Shown piece by piece: positions 1-12,114 of a stretch of 64,000 nucleotides of DNA (its first letter is position 1; every line of letters begins with the position of its first letter). This DNA comes from Eretmocerus hayati (Eukaryota > Arthropoda > Insecta > Hymenoptera > Aphelinidae). The notes beneath the pieces were generated by a model. It saw only the letters and a program-made list of their open reading frames with translations. It was not told the origin of the DNA and did not search any database. The DNA lies in contig CM056744.1 of assembly GCA_029851415.1 (NCBI GenBank), positions 104,379,338 through 104,443,337 of the forward strand. The letters run 5' to 3'. The translations under genes and the position numbers were made by a program.

Positions 1-490
1 TGTGCTGAAAGGATTCATAGCTCAATCTATTCAACAGTTCTCGATTAATGAGTGTCGGAGAATAAAAATGTCAAAATTTTCAATAAATTATTAGGAATTT
101 TTAGAATTTATGTCTAAAAAAACTTTATAAGGGAAGTTGAGGTGACCTAATAAAATGTTCGTCTGGCCATCCTTGATCGATTGGTTGAGACGGAATTACG
201 TTAAACTGTATGGGAAAAGAACTGTACATGATTTTTTTTCATCGATAGAAGATTCATGGTTCAATTGGTAGAGATAGAGATGAATAAAAATTACACAATA
301 ACCAATTGATGGAAAATGATGAAAAAATGGTTGTATAGGTGACGCAAAATTTGATGTGTTGATTTTGAGAAAAGATATTTGAATATGAAATGATCGATTT
401 TTGGAGAATATTGACATTTTTATTCTCCGACACTCATTAATCGAGAACTGTTCAATAGATTGGGCTATAAATCCTTCCAGTACATCTTCA
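1..490. repeat. Inverted duplication, arms about 75 bp, cut by window edge
   Basis: Bases 1-75 recur in inverted orientation at about 412-484, separated by about 335 bp. From base 35 the arms are identical for about 40 bp, including the block TTAATGAGTGTCGGAGAATA. The differing positions nearer the window edge are mostly silent or conservative when both arms are read in the same frame. The left arm probably continues outside the window. It may be a mobile inverted repeat or two copies of a once-coding segment; no protein family is recognised. Confidence 0.6.
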
Positions 491-1148
491 CATCGTGCTC
501 TACCACTCACTTAAATTTGAGAGAGATCGGTCGAAAGGCTGAGGAGAAAGCGTGGACGAAAAATAAAATTGCACAGACACACATACAAACAGACACGGAC
601 AATGACAGAAAAAGTTAAATTCGTGGAGGACCAGGGATAAGCCTGGAGGAAAAACCGTGACTTACAATAGAAAGATTTCGGCGAAAGGAACAAAATGTTG
701 AAAGCCGATTCGCTATGGATGAAGATTTTTGGGATGGAAAATTGATTTGAGTGAAAAAATTGAGCAAAAATATCTTGTCACGAATACAACCCTTTCTCTT
801 TGAGAAAGCAAAACGACCTGTGGGAAATTTGTGCTATCTCGGCCCTGGTTATTAAAAATTGATCTTACTTTAGCTCATAACGCAGGTCTTGGAACAGGCT
901 TCAAAGTAAATTTAAGCACCTCGGAAAATATTGGAGTAGGTCAAAACTATTATTGGCATAACGGCCCAAGGGGGAGGGGGGGCATGCTGAATGATAAACT
1001 TACCTTAGATTATATTTCTAAAATGAAATTCTTGATTCCAAAGCTTCAAATGTCTGGAAAATCTCGAAATTTTTGTAAGGATGTCAGAATCAACTCCCTC
1101 ATTCCATCCAGAATTTTTAAATAACAATCCTTTCCCATATCTCAACAG
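491..1148. other. Probable intron or upstream sequence, nothing recognised
   Basis: This stretch lies upstream of the acceptor of the plus-strand exon that begins at 1149. I looked for a signal-peptide exon with a phase-1 donor and found none that is convincing. It is probably intron of that gene, with the earlier exons outside the window. Confidence 0.35.
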
Positions 1149-1651
1149 GTTCATACGCCGAGTCAGCTGGCGAATCAAGTGGCCACGAATCCTCTAGTTC
1201 TGATTACAATAATCACGACCACAGTGTATCCGGTTCCGAAGGTTCCAGCCACGGAAGTGGTTCTTACAGTCGCAAGGGTCACAAAACCAGTGGTTTTCAC
1301 AATGTCTATCACAAGGACGAATACAAAAAGGACACTAGCTTTTACGATGTGGCGCACTCTGGTGGAGAACACGAAAAACACGGACAACACCACGAACACG
1401 AAGCTAAGGAATCTGGTGCTCACTCGAAGGGTGAAAATCACAGTTCTGGATCTCATTCAGCGAGTCATGGAAATAGTGGACACCAGGATAAAGGACATAA
1501 TCATGAAAGTAGTTCAGGGCATAGAGCTGCTAGTGGACAAGAAACTTATGAGAATGAACATGTTAAAGGAGGTCAAAGTGGGCACGAGCAACATGGAAAG
1601 AACTATGGATATGAAAAGAGACCCGCATATGGATTGGGTTATCTAGGTTGA
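1149..1651 (+). CDS. Last exon of a His/Gly/Ser-rich probably secreted protein (DUF4779-like), 5' part missing
   Basis: An open frame follows a good acceptor (CTCAACAG, ending at 1148) and starts in phase 1, so an earlier exon must exist. The exon encodes about 167 residues and ends in TGA at 1649-1651. Composition is extremely hydrophilic: Ser, Gly, His, Glu and Lys dominate, with no cysteines. The central stretch GFHNVYHKDEYKKDTSFYD resembles the block shared by insect proteins grouped as DUF4779 (recognised from memory, not searched). Such proteins usually have a signal peptide and are annotated as uncharacterised or histidine-rich; function is unknown. The tail is Tyr/Gly-rich and ends AYGLGYLG. 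The minus-strand gene at 3147-7755 is similar in style and convergent, which suggests a small local family. The low-complexity sequence also leaves other frames open; those are shadows. Confidence 0.65.
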
Positions 1652-3042
1652 TAAAATCTAATGAATCTTCTCGACTTTTTGAGTTCAAATCAAGGGATAA
1701 GAAGTGGCACGGATGCGGAAACCAGACTACCGATGTGCGCTCTCTCGTCGAGATCCAAGTCTGATGTTGTAAATATTTTAGGTGTACGAAAGATGATTCT
1801 TTAGAGCTGATAAATGCAGAGAATCGATTCTGTATTCAAATGAGCTATTCAATTTTGTACCGTTGAAAATTTTTATATGTATTCTGAAATATACTCATCG
1901 CCGCAAATTTTCCAATTCTCTTTCAATTAGTCAGAATTTTCCCCAAGTCAACATTTCAGATTGTAGGAAAGTGTAAATACACCACTTCGACATATCTGAT
2001 CTGGGCCACAAACTTTGATATCGTCACAATTTCGAGTGACTGAGAAATAATTCACTATCATAAGTCTATGATCTAGAAGTGGAAGAAAATCAAAAGTTGC
2101 AAGAATGATATTTCCGTTTTAAAGAACGCAGAAAACATTCTGAGTTATCTCAGAGTGCTTACTTTTTCTATTCTAACATGACGAACCTGAAAAGAATGGG
2201 TGACAGGATCAGCGGGAGTTACATCTTTCCAGATATTGTGTGGAAGCATATTAGGCACTGGTGGTTAATTAGGCATACTATTACCTTAGTAGAAAAAAAA
2301 TCTGTAACATGAGAGAATCTTCCAGATCATTTCTATGATGCTTGGATAAGAGAGATAGGTTTCCATGAGGAAAGGATAAACCATAAAAAGTTGTGTTTAA
2401 GAGTTCGTTTTTGATCTTGAGATTTTCTTTTTATCGTTCTGTTGCGAAATCTTTGTATTTTTCTGTACAACCCAATGCATTTGGAAAATGAAGAATTTTT
2501 TGAAGAATTGCATGGCTCTGACGTTACTAAACTTGAACCTAAGGGATTTCTACTCAGAAACTCTTCGGAAACTGTGAGAAATCACGTCTTCTTTCTGAAT
2601 CGTAAAGGATTGAGAGTGTGGTATCGTGTCCAAGTTCATCTGCAAGAGTATTAACATCATATACGAGCCATATCAAAGGCTAAAGGCCTCACAAAAACGC
2701 AATTTAGATGTCCACAAGAGCTCACAAACTCCGCTAACTCGTCCGCTTATCAATATCAATAGAAATCAGGCAAGATTTTCCGGGATGTAGTTAATATCCC
2801 GCCATGAAAACGCAGAATGGGTGGATTTTCAGTTCAATCCTACAGATATTCTGGCCTTGGCTTAGTCGATGCTTCGGTCTGATTCGATCCTCTTGCAGTA
2901 TACATCCGTGTATCAATCTCACGATAGATTATAGTCCGTAGGTAGAGTCTAATCATCACAAATCTCTGTAGATTTTGAATATGAAAATATGGTAAGTGTC
3001 ACAGATCCATGGGAAAGTAATTTTGGTAAAAAATGAAACAAA
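1652..3042. other. Intergenic space between two convergent low-complexity protein genes
   Basis: It presumably contains the 3' UTR of the plus-strand gene ending at 1651. I saw no AATAAA on the plus strand soon after the stop, no open frame with sensible composition, and no clear repeat. Confidence 0.4.
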
Positions 3043-3048
3043 CTTTTA
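3043..3048 (-). terminator. Likely poly(A) signal of the 3147-7755 gene
   Basis: The plus strand reads TTTATT here, which is AATAAA on the minus strand, about 100 bases past the TGA at 3147-3149. Position and sequence suit a cleavage signal for a short 3' UTR. Confidence 0.5.
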
Positions 3049-3146
3049 TTAAATGTACAGTATAGCCTCATATCTTAGTAGAAACATTCTATGCAAAATG
3101 CACAAAACACAAAGTAGAACAATTACAGCCAGTCTCATAAACAAGA

Positions 3147-6100
3147 TCAATAGTCAGAACTATCTTCTCCGGAATAACTTTCCCCGGATGAGTATCCCTC
3201 AGCACTGCCATCACCTCCACTTTCGGAATAAGAATCACCCTCGCTATATCCGGATGCCTCACCGCTGCCACCCTCACCAGAGTAGTACTCGGCACCACCA
3301 CCCGAAGAATCTTCACCAGCGTAGTACGATTCGGCACTCGAGCCTGAAATCATATCGATTAATTAATCGATTCATTTATCGATGTTCGATTATCAACTTG
3401 CGAATTCGATTTTTCGAGATATTGATATGAATTTTTTTTTCGATTATTATCGATTGACTTACTGAATGTGATTCGGAGATTGATTGTGAAGTCGATGTGA
3501 TAGGAAGACTTGCTACGATGTCGATGGTAATATCCTATGTGTAAGTGATTTTACTGTGTTTTTTATATATGGTTGAAAAGTGATGGGAAGGGAACCATAT
3601 CTTGTTTAATGAAAGCCTTGATATTTTATTACAAAAAGTTCGACCCAATAGAAGATGTGCGATTCAGAAAAACCCAGTCAATTGAAGATTAGATTCATGT
3701 ATAAAAATCTGTATCGAATCTAATAAATGATCGCGTTCAAATAGATCATCCAGAGCAATATCTAGTGATAGAATATTTAGAGCTAGCTTGGGATTCAACA
3801 GTAATTATCATAAAGATAATCGAAAATGACATGGATTATCTAATACATCCCAATAGCACTGGCGATCATCACGAGTAGAGTATCCAGTTAATTGTATTAG
3901 CTATGTTATGATTCTGGTTGAAAATTCCAGAGCCCGTTCCGGTAATCATCAGTTATCATGCCTGATTGCATGAATATTGAAGGATAATCAGTATAATCAA
4001 TTTCCGCAGTATTATGAATTAGAACCTGATGACTATACGAGGATGGTCAATCATACAGTTAAAGCGCGTGGCATTTTAATTCACTTAGAGGATACTATTG
4101 TAGCTCGAGAAAAACAGGGCCTGCAATGTTTTGATCTTTATGCCTAGTATGCGCAAGGTTTTATAGGTACCTGTGTCATTTTCCCGCATTGAATGCAAAA
4201 ATGACGAGGGTTGACTAACGGTAGTGCGGTAGAATTCATCAACAGGAACCAAATTCGTGAGAAACATTCTTTTCGTTCACTCATTGGCAAGAGGCACGTG
4301 AATACACTGTGCGTAAAAAGGGACTTTGCGCATTGTTTGCCAACTTTCACCCACACCTTGTCGAAATATTATAGTTTTATACACGGACGGGAAATTTATT
4401 CTTACACCCTTGTATCAAAATGTACTATGAGTTCCACATGAATCAATGAGATTAGATGCAGAATAGTAGATTTTGCACAAAATTATGATGTTGTAACTCC
4501 CTTCTGAGCAATTGGTTTTCGGCCTGAGCTGCAGGCGAAGGTCACAATAATCGTCCGGAGCCAAGGAACCTCGTGAGGGGTAAATATTATTTTTTTGAAA
4601 TTTTATAATCATACAAACATCGAGAGATCGCAAAAAAAAGTAATTCGTACTCGGATGGCGTGCATTGTACATCCTCGTGATAATTCCGACCCTCGCCTTC
4701 GCTTCCGTCCTAAAGATATCACTCGTGGTGCGAAAACAAATATTCCGACTCTTGCATCGAAATAAGCTATTTTTGTTGATTTTACTTTTCGAGTGATGGG
4801 GTGAAAATTATTACGTGTATGAAACTAAAAACCTACTACTCGAGTGTCGAAATATGTTCATGGACGGAGCGTAAAGCAGTGCTTTACGCTCCGTCAACCG
4901 AAAGAAAACTTTTTAATGCAAGTATCTTACGTTAGATATTCACTGCATTCAATTAAAATGATAAATCAGACACGAAAATATTTCCTTGATTCTTGAAAAA
5001 GGGCACTTTATCTCAAACAGATCGAGAGTACTTTAAAATCAGACAAGATTAAACGACATGTGGATTGAATTTTTGTGAGAGTTTAATGATATCTCTGCCA
5101 GTTCATCCAAAGACTCAGACATTGAATAAAATATCTTTCAATTTGCAAGCATGACTCATTCAACGTACGAGGAATCTGTGGGAGAAATTCTCGCGAATTT
5201 TGAGCCATTCATTAATCATGATTGTTCACAGAGGGGAAGCTGCTGAGCAGAAAGTTCACACTCAATAATCACTCCCGCCAGAAATTGTCATGAATATCTT
5301 ACGATATGCAACTTTGAAATATTCCAGTGGTGAGAGGGATAAGCTTCGTTAAATATGCTATTATAATTTGATTGTGTTCACTCTGAACTTCATCAATTAA
5401 TCCTTCAATCAAATATTCTAATAGCTCACGTATCAATGATTGGCCCAAACGAATCTTTCCGATCACCATATCAGTAAACAAATTCATCATCAATTCAGAA
5501 TGATTGTTTGAGGCACAACGAAGCTATTTGATTATTTCGTTTGATATTCACCAGTCCCTCAATACATCCATCAATTTTTGTGGAATATTTTCAAAAAGAC
5601 TAAAGACGAAAAATTGAACGCAGTCTTTCATCACTCGTTGTCATTCGAAAAATTCTTATTTGAGATTTTGAAAAGCGATTTCAAATATCGATACGCACCA
5701 GCTACAACGTGATCCTTGTGCTTGGCATGTTTATTGGATGCAGCTTTTGTCGCATCCTTGTGTTTTCCTTGGCCATCACCAAATGCCTCGTGTTCCTCAA
5801 AACCATAACTGTCGCCACGTTTCTTATGAAATGTGTCGTAATTTTTGTAGCCCTGGTCACCGTTACTGAAAGTCTTTCTCGCATAACCTTTTTCTCCATC
5901 TGCATCACTACCGTATTCTGTATATACGCCACCTTCTTGCGTTTTACCTGTAAAATCAAAATTCACACAATTAAGATATTGTCATTATCATGCTAACAAG
6001 GCGTGATCTCATCAAATGTGGACCATGCAAAGTCTTAATTGAATACTGGTTAGAAAGATAAAGATGATGAGAATCCTGCCGATGCTTGTAATTTCATTTT

Positions 6101-7755
6101 CAGTATTAAAATTGCAAATAGGCTTAGGAGAATTGATCTTGAGTTGTCTATAATTTTGCTTCTTCGGCTTTTACGATCATCAAAAAAGTGAAACTTATAA
6201 AAACTTCGTTGCTTCGGACTCGACGGACTGCTACTCCAAAATACTTGCTTCAGCAGCTGAGTTCATTGGGCTGGTACGAATCTAATTAGCTTTAGGTAAT
6301 CGATACTGCCCCTCTTCATGAATAAATTATTTTTTTCATAAAAGTGTGTTTCATACAGGTTCGAGGTCCGTAAAGTTAGAATTTTTAAGCAAAGAGGTCT
6401 TTAAAGCAATCGTTTTTCTAAAATCATTGCAAAGGACACCTCATTATAATAAAAATTCGAAAAAATTCAGATATCACATTGTAATATCATGCACACCTAA
6501 ACTCTCAAAGTCAATAGATCTATCAATGAAAACAATATGAATCGTAACGAGACAATCAATAATTTTATCATTGTCCTTTGGAAGAGCGGTACTGCAATGC
6601 CTTTTGAAATAAGGATTGCAATATTAAAAGAAGTTAGATATTCGTGACTAGATTGAGGACAAATATTTGTAGAGTTAAGGACGAAATAACGGAAAATAGG
6701 ATAAGAATCGAACAACTTTGTCATACTATTACATCACTCAATCCTAAACCGTCACCAACGAGATCGAAAGCAATTTATGTTCAGTCATCCATGGCGAGGT
6801 ATTGCATGACGACAACTTTCAAGAAAAACACAGTCAACTTCATAGATTTTGACAAAAAACTTGACTACGGAAATTGCTCAATTTTGTCAAAAAAGTATCT
6901 AGGTGCAATTGAAAAAACTATACCCGCGCATGTTAATTATTTTTCAACTTATTGCAGACTGTAGTATTGTCGGATAATGCAAAGTCCTTAAGATCAACTT
7001 TGCGCGTTCTTCATTTCACTTCATAAACAATGAAATCATGGAAAACCCAATTATAGAAGCTCTTACAACACTGAATTTGTCTTGAAAATTTTTCATCACA
7101 TACAATAAAGAGCTAACCATCCTATCTGGACTCAAGTAACAGGTGATTCGAAAATAAGTAGAAAAATCCATTTTGCGACAGACCAAGAGGCTAGGTATCA
7201 ATAAATCATATGAATCCTTATTCACTATTTAAGATACCCCCTCTTCCACCTACGAATTTTCAAATGAAAAATTACTATTCTATAAATATGCAGGAGCGTA
7301 AGTAATAGGGAAAATCTTTGAGTAATACATGGATAGTCACCAATTCTCTTGATGGTACATAATTCTAAGCTAATTACTAAATTGCACAAAAAAAAATCAA
7401 AAATGAAGTATGGAAAAGATGAAATATGATCTCATTCCGGGAGAATTTTCATCACTTCTGTCCAGGTGCACATTTTAAAATGAAAGTCAAAAAAATGTAT
7501 CTATATCTAGTACTAACCAGAAACGTTGCGCCTTTTAGAATTTTTAGGACTGCTCGCAATCATATCCAATGCCTCTGTAGCTTCTAGCCTTTGTTCCATA
7601 GGTATCTTTGCCAAATCTCTTTTCGTCGTACTCGAACTCCAATTATCTCTGACAATGATAGGCTTAGCCACTGAAACCTCAACTCTCATCATCATCATCA
7701 CCACCATCATCATCATCATAACTATTAAAACCATCTTCTTTGGCTTTTTGGCCAT
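3147..7755 (-). CDS. Low-complexity, probably secreted protein, three exons, complete
   Basis: The three exons are 7755-7518, 5947-5699 and 3343-3147. Both introns have GT/AG ends and phase 1, giving 227 residues. Exon 1 starts MAKKPKKMVLIV, followed by a run of nine methionines broken by two valines. This forms the hydrophobic core of a signal peptide, with probable cleavage near SVA/KP. Exon 2 is charged and Gly/Lys/His-rich (GKTQEGGVYTEYGSD, GYKNYDTFHKK, NKHAKHKDHV), in the style of insect DUF4779-type proteins. Exon 3 is almost pure Ser/Gly/Glu/Tyr (GYSEGDSYSE, GYSSGESYSGEDSSDY) and very acidic. The donor of exon 2 (GTGCGT) is weaker than the others. A structural role in cuticle or another extracellular matrix is plausible from composition, but no function is established. 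It pairs in style with the exon at 1149-1651. Confidence 0.7.
4380..4900. repeat. Imperfect-palindrome repeat cluster inside intron 2
   Basis: The block contains words shared with 63280-63720, for example ACACCCTTGTATCAAAATGT at about 4405 and CGGCCTGAGC followed by GCGAAGGTC at about 4518. It ends with a nearly perfect 33-bp palindrome at 4863-4895 (arms GACGGAGCGTAAAGCA with a single central base). It looks like remnants of a foldback-type mobile family; no coding capacity is seen. Confidence 0.55.
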
Positions 7756-7814
7756 AATTTCTTCCTGTCCTTAAACTGCTACCGCCACAACATTCAAACT
7801 CACAAAACTAGTAA

Positions 7815-7844
7815 GTCTGATCAAACGAAACTGTTCCTCTTATA
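7815..7844 (-). promoter_or_regulatory. Candidate core promoter for the 3147-7755 gene
   Basis: On the minus strand TATAAGAGG lies at 7844-7836. About 26 bases further is ATCAGAC (7821-7815), which resembles the arthropod initiator TCAGT. A transcript starting at about 7818 would have a 5' UTR of roughly 60 bases before the ATG at 7755. The spacing is slightly short for a TATA box, so this is tentative. Confidence 0.35.
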
Positions 7845-10059
7845 CTCTATGGATACTCTAGATAAAATTCCCTCTCACCAATATATAGTGGGCCAGTGTC
7901 TTGTGCAAAAGATTTTGTGACATACGCAGAGCCCGAAAAATTTTAAGCGCAATCATTTAATACACTATATACAATTGGTATGTAGTAATTTTTACGCTTG
8001 TTGTGTATGTAGGATACGATGGTGTAAAATTTATTTCACGCTTGATTGATTTCTTGGTGTTGCTGCGTATTGTTGTGTATTTAGTCGTTTGCCAACACTT
8101 GATATTTTAATTTCAGGGTGAATATACATACTTATATTGGTTCATTGCTGTAGACTTGGTTTAGACTTTTGCTAAAAAAATATTTTAAACAGAATAAATT
8201 GAGGGAAAATTGATAAAAATTTGAGGTTTTTTCTGATGTAGATTTCGGTTTCATTGAGGAGAAAAAACTGTCGAAATTAGAACCAAAATGCGGTCGATTG
8301 GATATAATATTTTTTTGATACTATGATATCACTTCGTGTTTCGTGAAAAGATGAGGCACGATTTGAAGACTTATAGTATACTCCAACTTCGCAGACGGTA
8401 AACTTTCTAGACTGCTCCATCACAAGAAATTGACGTTATAGAGCGTTAACAATTCGTTCTATTCACGCCTCGTGATTACAACACTTTGAATCATTGGTAG
8501 GAAATTCTAAACTGCCTATTTATCTAAAGAATCTGACAGGAATCTAAAATGATACGTTAGGTAAAATATGTAGTCCTTGATGGTACAAGATTGAGGATGA
8601 GAGTATATCCATAACTTTGAAAATTGGTCAAACAAGTTTTTACAGATAGAGAATGTGTGGAGCAAGATAAGCTAAGAAATTGTTACTGCAATCGGCTCTT
8701 TCTTCACGTATTCCAATTTTTTCACAATTCGAGGTCACTTGCTCAAATGGCCTTGAAAATGGAACCTAAACAAGACTCGAGATATTTCTCAACACCGTAC
8801 TGTCACTCGAATTTTACCTTCACTGTGTAAGTACCTCTAGAATGAACATTACTTAACTCATGATTAGCATCTACTACTGGTAGCAATAATATCTCCCTCA
8901 TGTTGGCGATAGAACCCTTTCCAGAATTTTTACATCTAAAAACTTTCTGTACCGTTCGAAATTTCTAAAATATGTTCCACTGTAAGAAATGCAAATTTTT
9001 ATCAATTCACATGCATAAGGAGATGAATTTTTAACACAATTCTTGAAAATTTAATCCATTTCAAGATTAAATTTGAATGAATGAATGAAACGTGAAAAAA
9101 TCCACCCGAAATCAATGAAAAAAATTGAAATCAAACCTTCAGAAATCGTGTCTCAAATTCCCTCTACCACGACTAATGGCGACTCCACCTTTACCCGATC
9201 AAGACCTTTGATACCAGCGTCCACCTAAAAACCATTAAATCCGTCCCCAAAAAGGTCTACCCTTTTCCAATTCGGCAATTGGAAATCGTGAGTAGACCGA
9301 GAGATCGAGTATCTCTAATTTCCCAGGAATGCCGGGTTCACCGCTTTACAACGAGCTTCTGTTCGAAAGGATTCTAGAAATTCGAATACCGCTAGATTGT
9401 CATTTCCTGTTCGAATCAGGAATAAAGGAGATATATATATAGGGTTAACCGGTATGTATCAAAGGCATACATGTGAAATTCTATCAGCGTATAGCTACGG
9501 TTGAAATGCGAAGCTCGTATAGAGCGAGAATAGCCGCAACCCTTTTGCAATTGTCGAAATGCTATGAGGGTATGGGGTACTATGGTAGTAGTCCATGTAG
9601 CAAAAGGGAGAATAGCTAGAAGGCTTCTAGACCGATGTAATGCTCGCATTTTGATTAGAGGCCAATGCGACGATTATGTATATAGTGAAGCTTCATCGGT
9701 ATTCTACGGGCTCTCTAAATTTGTAAAATGAGGTAGAGGGTTTTTGTGTCGAGAATGGAACTTTAGCTCACGAGTTGAAGATTTATATCAAAAACTTTTG
9801 AAATTATTGGATGAATTGTAAGTGTGTAAATCTTTAAGTTAAATCATATTTATTGATTGGAAATTCTTTTCATCTTTGAAGTAATCATGATTAGCGTGAT
9901 CACTTCGATCATTATAAATCATTTCACTGTTTGTGCAGGATTTATTGGGATGAATGTGATCAATTATCATAAAATCCATTAGATCATTGATCGCACCAAT
10001 AGTTTGATTTATTCGTGTGTTAGTAATTTTTGTTGCACAATCAATGCAATATGTAGTAT
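7845..10059. other. Intergenic region, nothing recognised
   Basis: AT-rich sequence between the divergent low-complexity gene and the piggyBac-type element. Short open frames here have no sensible composition or splice context. No long repeat was seen. Confidence 0.4.
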
Positions 10060-11061
10060 TTAACACGTTCGCTGCGACGGGTCCCACGGGTGGGACCCGC
10101 GCGTCCTTCCCTGTGTGCGACGGGTCCCACCCGTGGGACCCGTTTTTGTTCGTCTTCTAGTGTGCACCAAACAACGTAGACACATCCAATGGCTTCTGTA
10201 GCGGTTTTTACTCACTATATACGATACCAAGAACATGCGTACACGCCAGTTTGAGGATCGGAATCGATTCGCGCGAGTTATACCACAAAAACTGAATTTT
10301 CGTGGGAACGGCGACGAATAACACAAAAATAGCAAGTAAATTGTAAATATATCAAGTCCGTTTGAATATTTCACAACGTATCTTAGCTCATTCGAAAGCT
10401 TACGTCAAAAGCTACAAAACGAGCCCAAGTACGCGTAATTTGAGCGAGATAGAGCCAAGTTATAAGACGCAAAATAATCATGAGGCAAACCGAGTAAATG
10501 GTTGACATTGCAATTGCACTTCCTCTCTTCTCAATCTGTTTTATCTCTCCGCGTATGAGCAACTTTTTGTATCCAGAGAAGTTGAAGAGTATCTCGAATA
10601 AGCAGCTGTGTCTCGTGGATTCACGAGGATGAAGAATCATACTCGCGTGGATCACAATCGCAATCCGCGGTTCTTACGAGGCGAAAGCTTCCAATTCAGG
10701 CCATGCTCGCGAATTACCCGAACGGTACCGGGAAATCAACGAATGCTCCCAAAAAGCTAAAAATCACATCTTGGGATCACTAATTTGGGTAGTTCGATCA
10801 TTCACTTCATCCCTCATTGCACGATAGAAATTTTCGCGGGTCCCACCGGTGGGACCCGTCGCACTGAAAAGAGTCGGACTTAATTGTGTGCGACGGGTCC
10901 CACCGGTGGGACCCGCGAAAATTCTTAGAAATCTTGTATATACATACTAAACTGATCACAAATCAAAAGGTTTGACTATTATAGGTGCAAAATCACGCGT
11001 TTGTGCTCTCTCGCACTCTGGGACGGAATGCCGGTTTTCACCGTCGCAGCGAACGTGTTAA
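10060..11061. mobile_element. Non-autonomous piggyBac-type element, TTAA-bordered
   Basis: TTAA occurs at 10060-10063 and 11058-11061. The 994-bp interior starts CACGTTCGCTGCGACGG and ends with its exact 17-bp reverse complement. TTAA duplication with short perfect terminal repeats is the piggyBac signature. Four subterminal palindromes of the form GGGTCCCACNGGTGGGACCC lie in pairs near each end, at about 10078-10099, 10121-10142, 10838-10857 and 10895-10914. The middle has no long open frame and nothing like the transposase, so it would depend on an enzyme made elsewhere. The well-kept ends suggest a fairly recent insertion. Confidence 0.85.
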
Positions 11062-12114
11062 AAGCATTCACTGCATTCATTTAGTTACGGTATAATTTTG
11101 TAATCAAGATTTCGATTCAATAGATAATGAGGGTGTACCCCAATTTTTTTTTTTATTTTCTTGGTAGTGAGTGGAAATTAAGCCAGTTTTCATTTGTAGA
11201 TTTTTTTCACCATCAGGACCATTTTTGCTATGTAATTAATCTTTGAATCGATATAATTTCAAGAGTATGATGGATTCCTGTACAAAAATGTTCTCAGAAG
11301 TTGTATCTCAAAATCGACTGAAATTTTATCTTCTTAGATTGACGCAAAGTGAAACATACCATCCAAACACCAACCTGGCATTCTCTGATGTGATAAATAT
11401 TCTCACAGCTAATTTTCATGAACTAAGCTACAAACATAAACGAACGCATAAAAGCATATATTGCCATTTTTGCTGTCAAAAATTGTACGTCTTACTAAAC
11501 GCGGATGTTACTACTTACTCATCGCGCTCAACCTGCCACATGCGGTCGAACCCGAAATCTCTGTCTGACCATGTCGCGTCTGTAACTACTGATGGTGCAA
11601 TCATCTCCGTTGCCGGCCGTGGAAAAAGAGCAAAATCCTGGATTCCGTTTCTCTTCGTTATATATTATAAATCCTTTTGATAAAACACTTTATTCGCGCA
11701 CCTGTACCTTGGATAAGTAAAGCGTGGGCGCAAGCGCGTAAAGTTGTGTCCAGGAGTCAGGCTAACTTATCATAATCACAAGAAGAAGAAGCCTATAATA
11801 GGCCAGGGCGCCGAGATGCCCTTCCCCCGGGAAATAATATTCTTTACCTTGTCATTGCCTCTTCATCATACCTAGTGCAAGATCATCTTCAAGAAGAATA
11901 CACACCTGATTAGGCTTCATTTCTTCGAAGAATCTCGACTGACCTGGAAAACATTCATTCAAGTCCAAAAATCTGTTCCCTGTTCACCAAGTGCTATTTT
12001 GAGGTTATCTTGTCTCGGTGAAGTCAACGAATCTATTCTCGTTAGTGAAGTGCTTAATTCTCAAAGATGAGTGAATCGTGAAGAAGGTCTATTACAAATC
12101 GTATCAGCTGCATC
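11062..12114 (+). other. Hip14 upstream region and probable 5' UTR
   Basis: This lies between the piggyBac-type element and the Hip14 start. A 145-codon open frame at 11243-11680 has no recognisable features and is probably chance. A tiny upstream reading frame (ATG at 12067, four codons, stop at 12081) sits 33 bases before the Hip14 ATG and could damp its translation. The transcription start was not identified. Confidence 0.4.
12067..12081 (+). promoter_or_regulatory. Upstream mini-ORF in the Hip14 leader
   Basis: ATG AGT GAA TCG TGA encodes four residues and ends 33 bases before the Hip14 start. It matters only if the transcript begins upstream of 12067, which is not shown by the sequence. 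Confidence 0.3.

Noticed and set aside
1179..1646. 155-codon frame overlapping the 1149-1651 exon
   Set aside because: It is a shifted frame of low-complexity codons, rich in Thr and Val. The exon frame has the coherent His/Gly/Ser composition and the family-like block.
3053..3430. Plus-strand frame opposite the last exon of the 3147-7755 gene
   Set aside because: A complementary-strand shadow of the Ser/Gly/Tyr/Glu-rich exon; it contains that exon's acceptor and has no context of its own.
11243..11680. 145-codon plus-strand open frame upstream of Hip14
   Set aside because: No recognisable motif, no splice or promoter context, and composition like translated AT-rich intergenic DNA; one long frame of this size is expected by chance in 64 kb.
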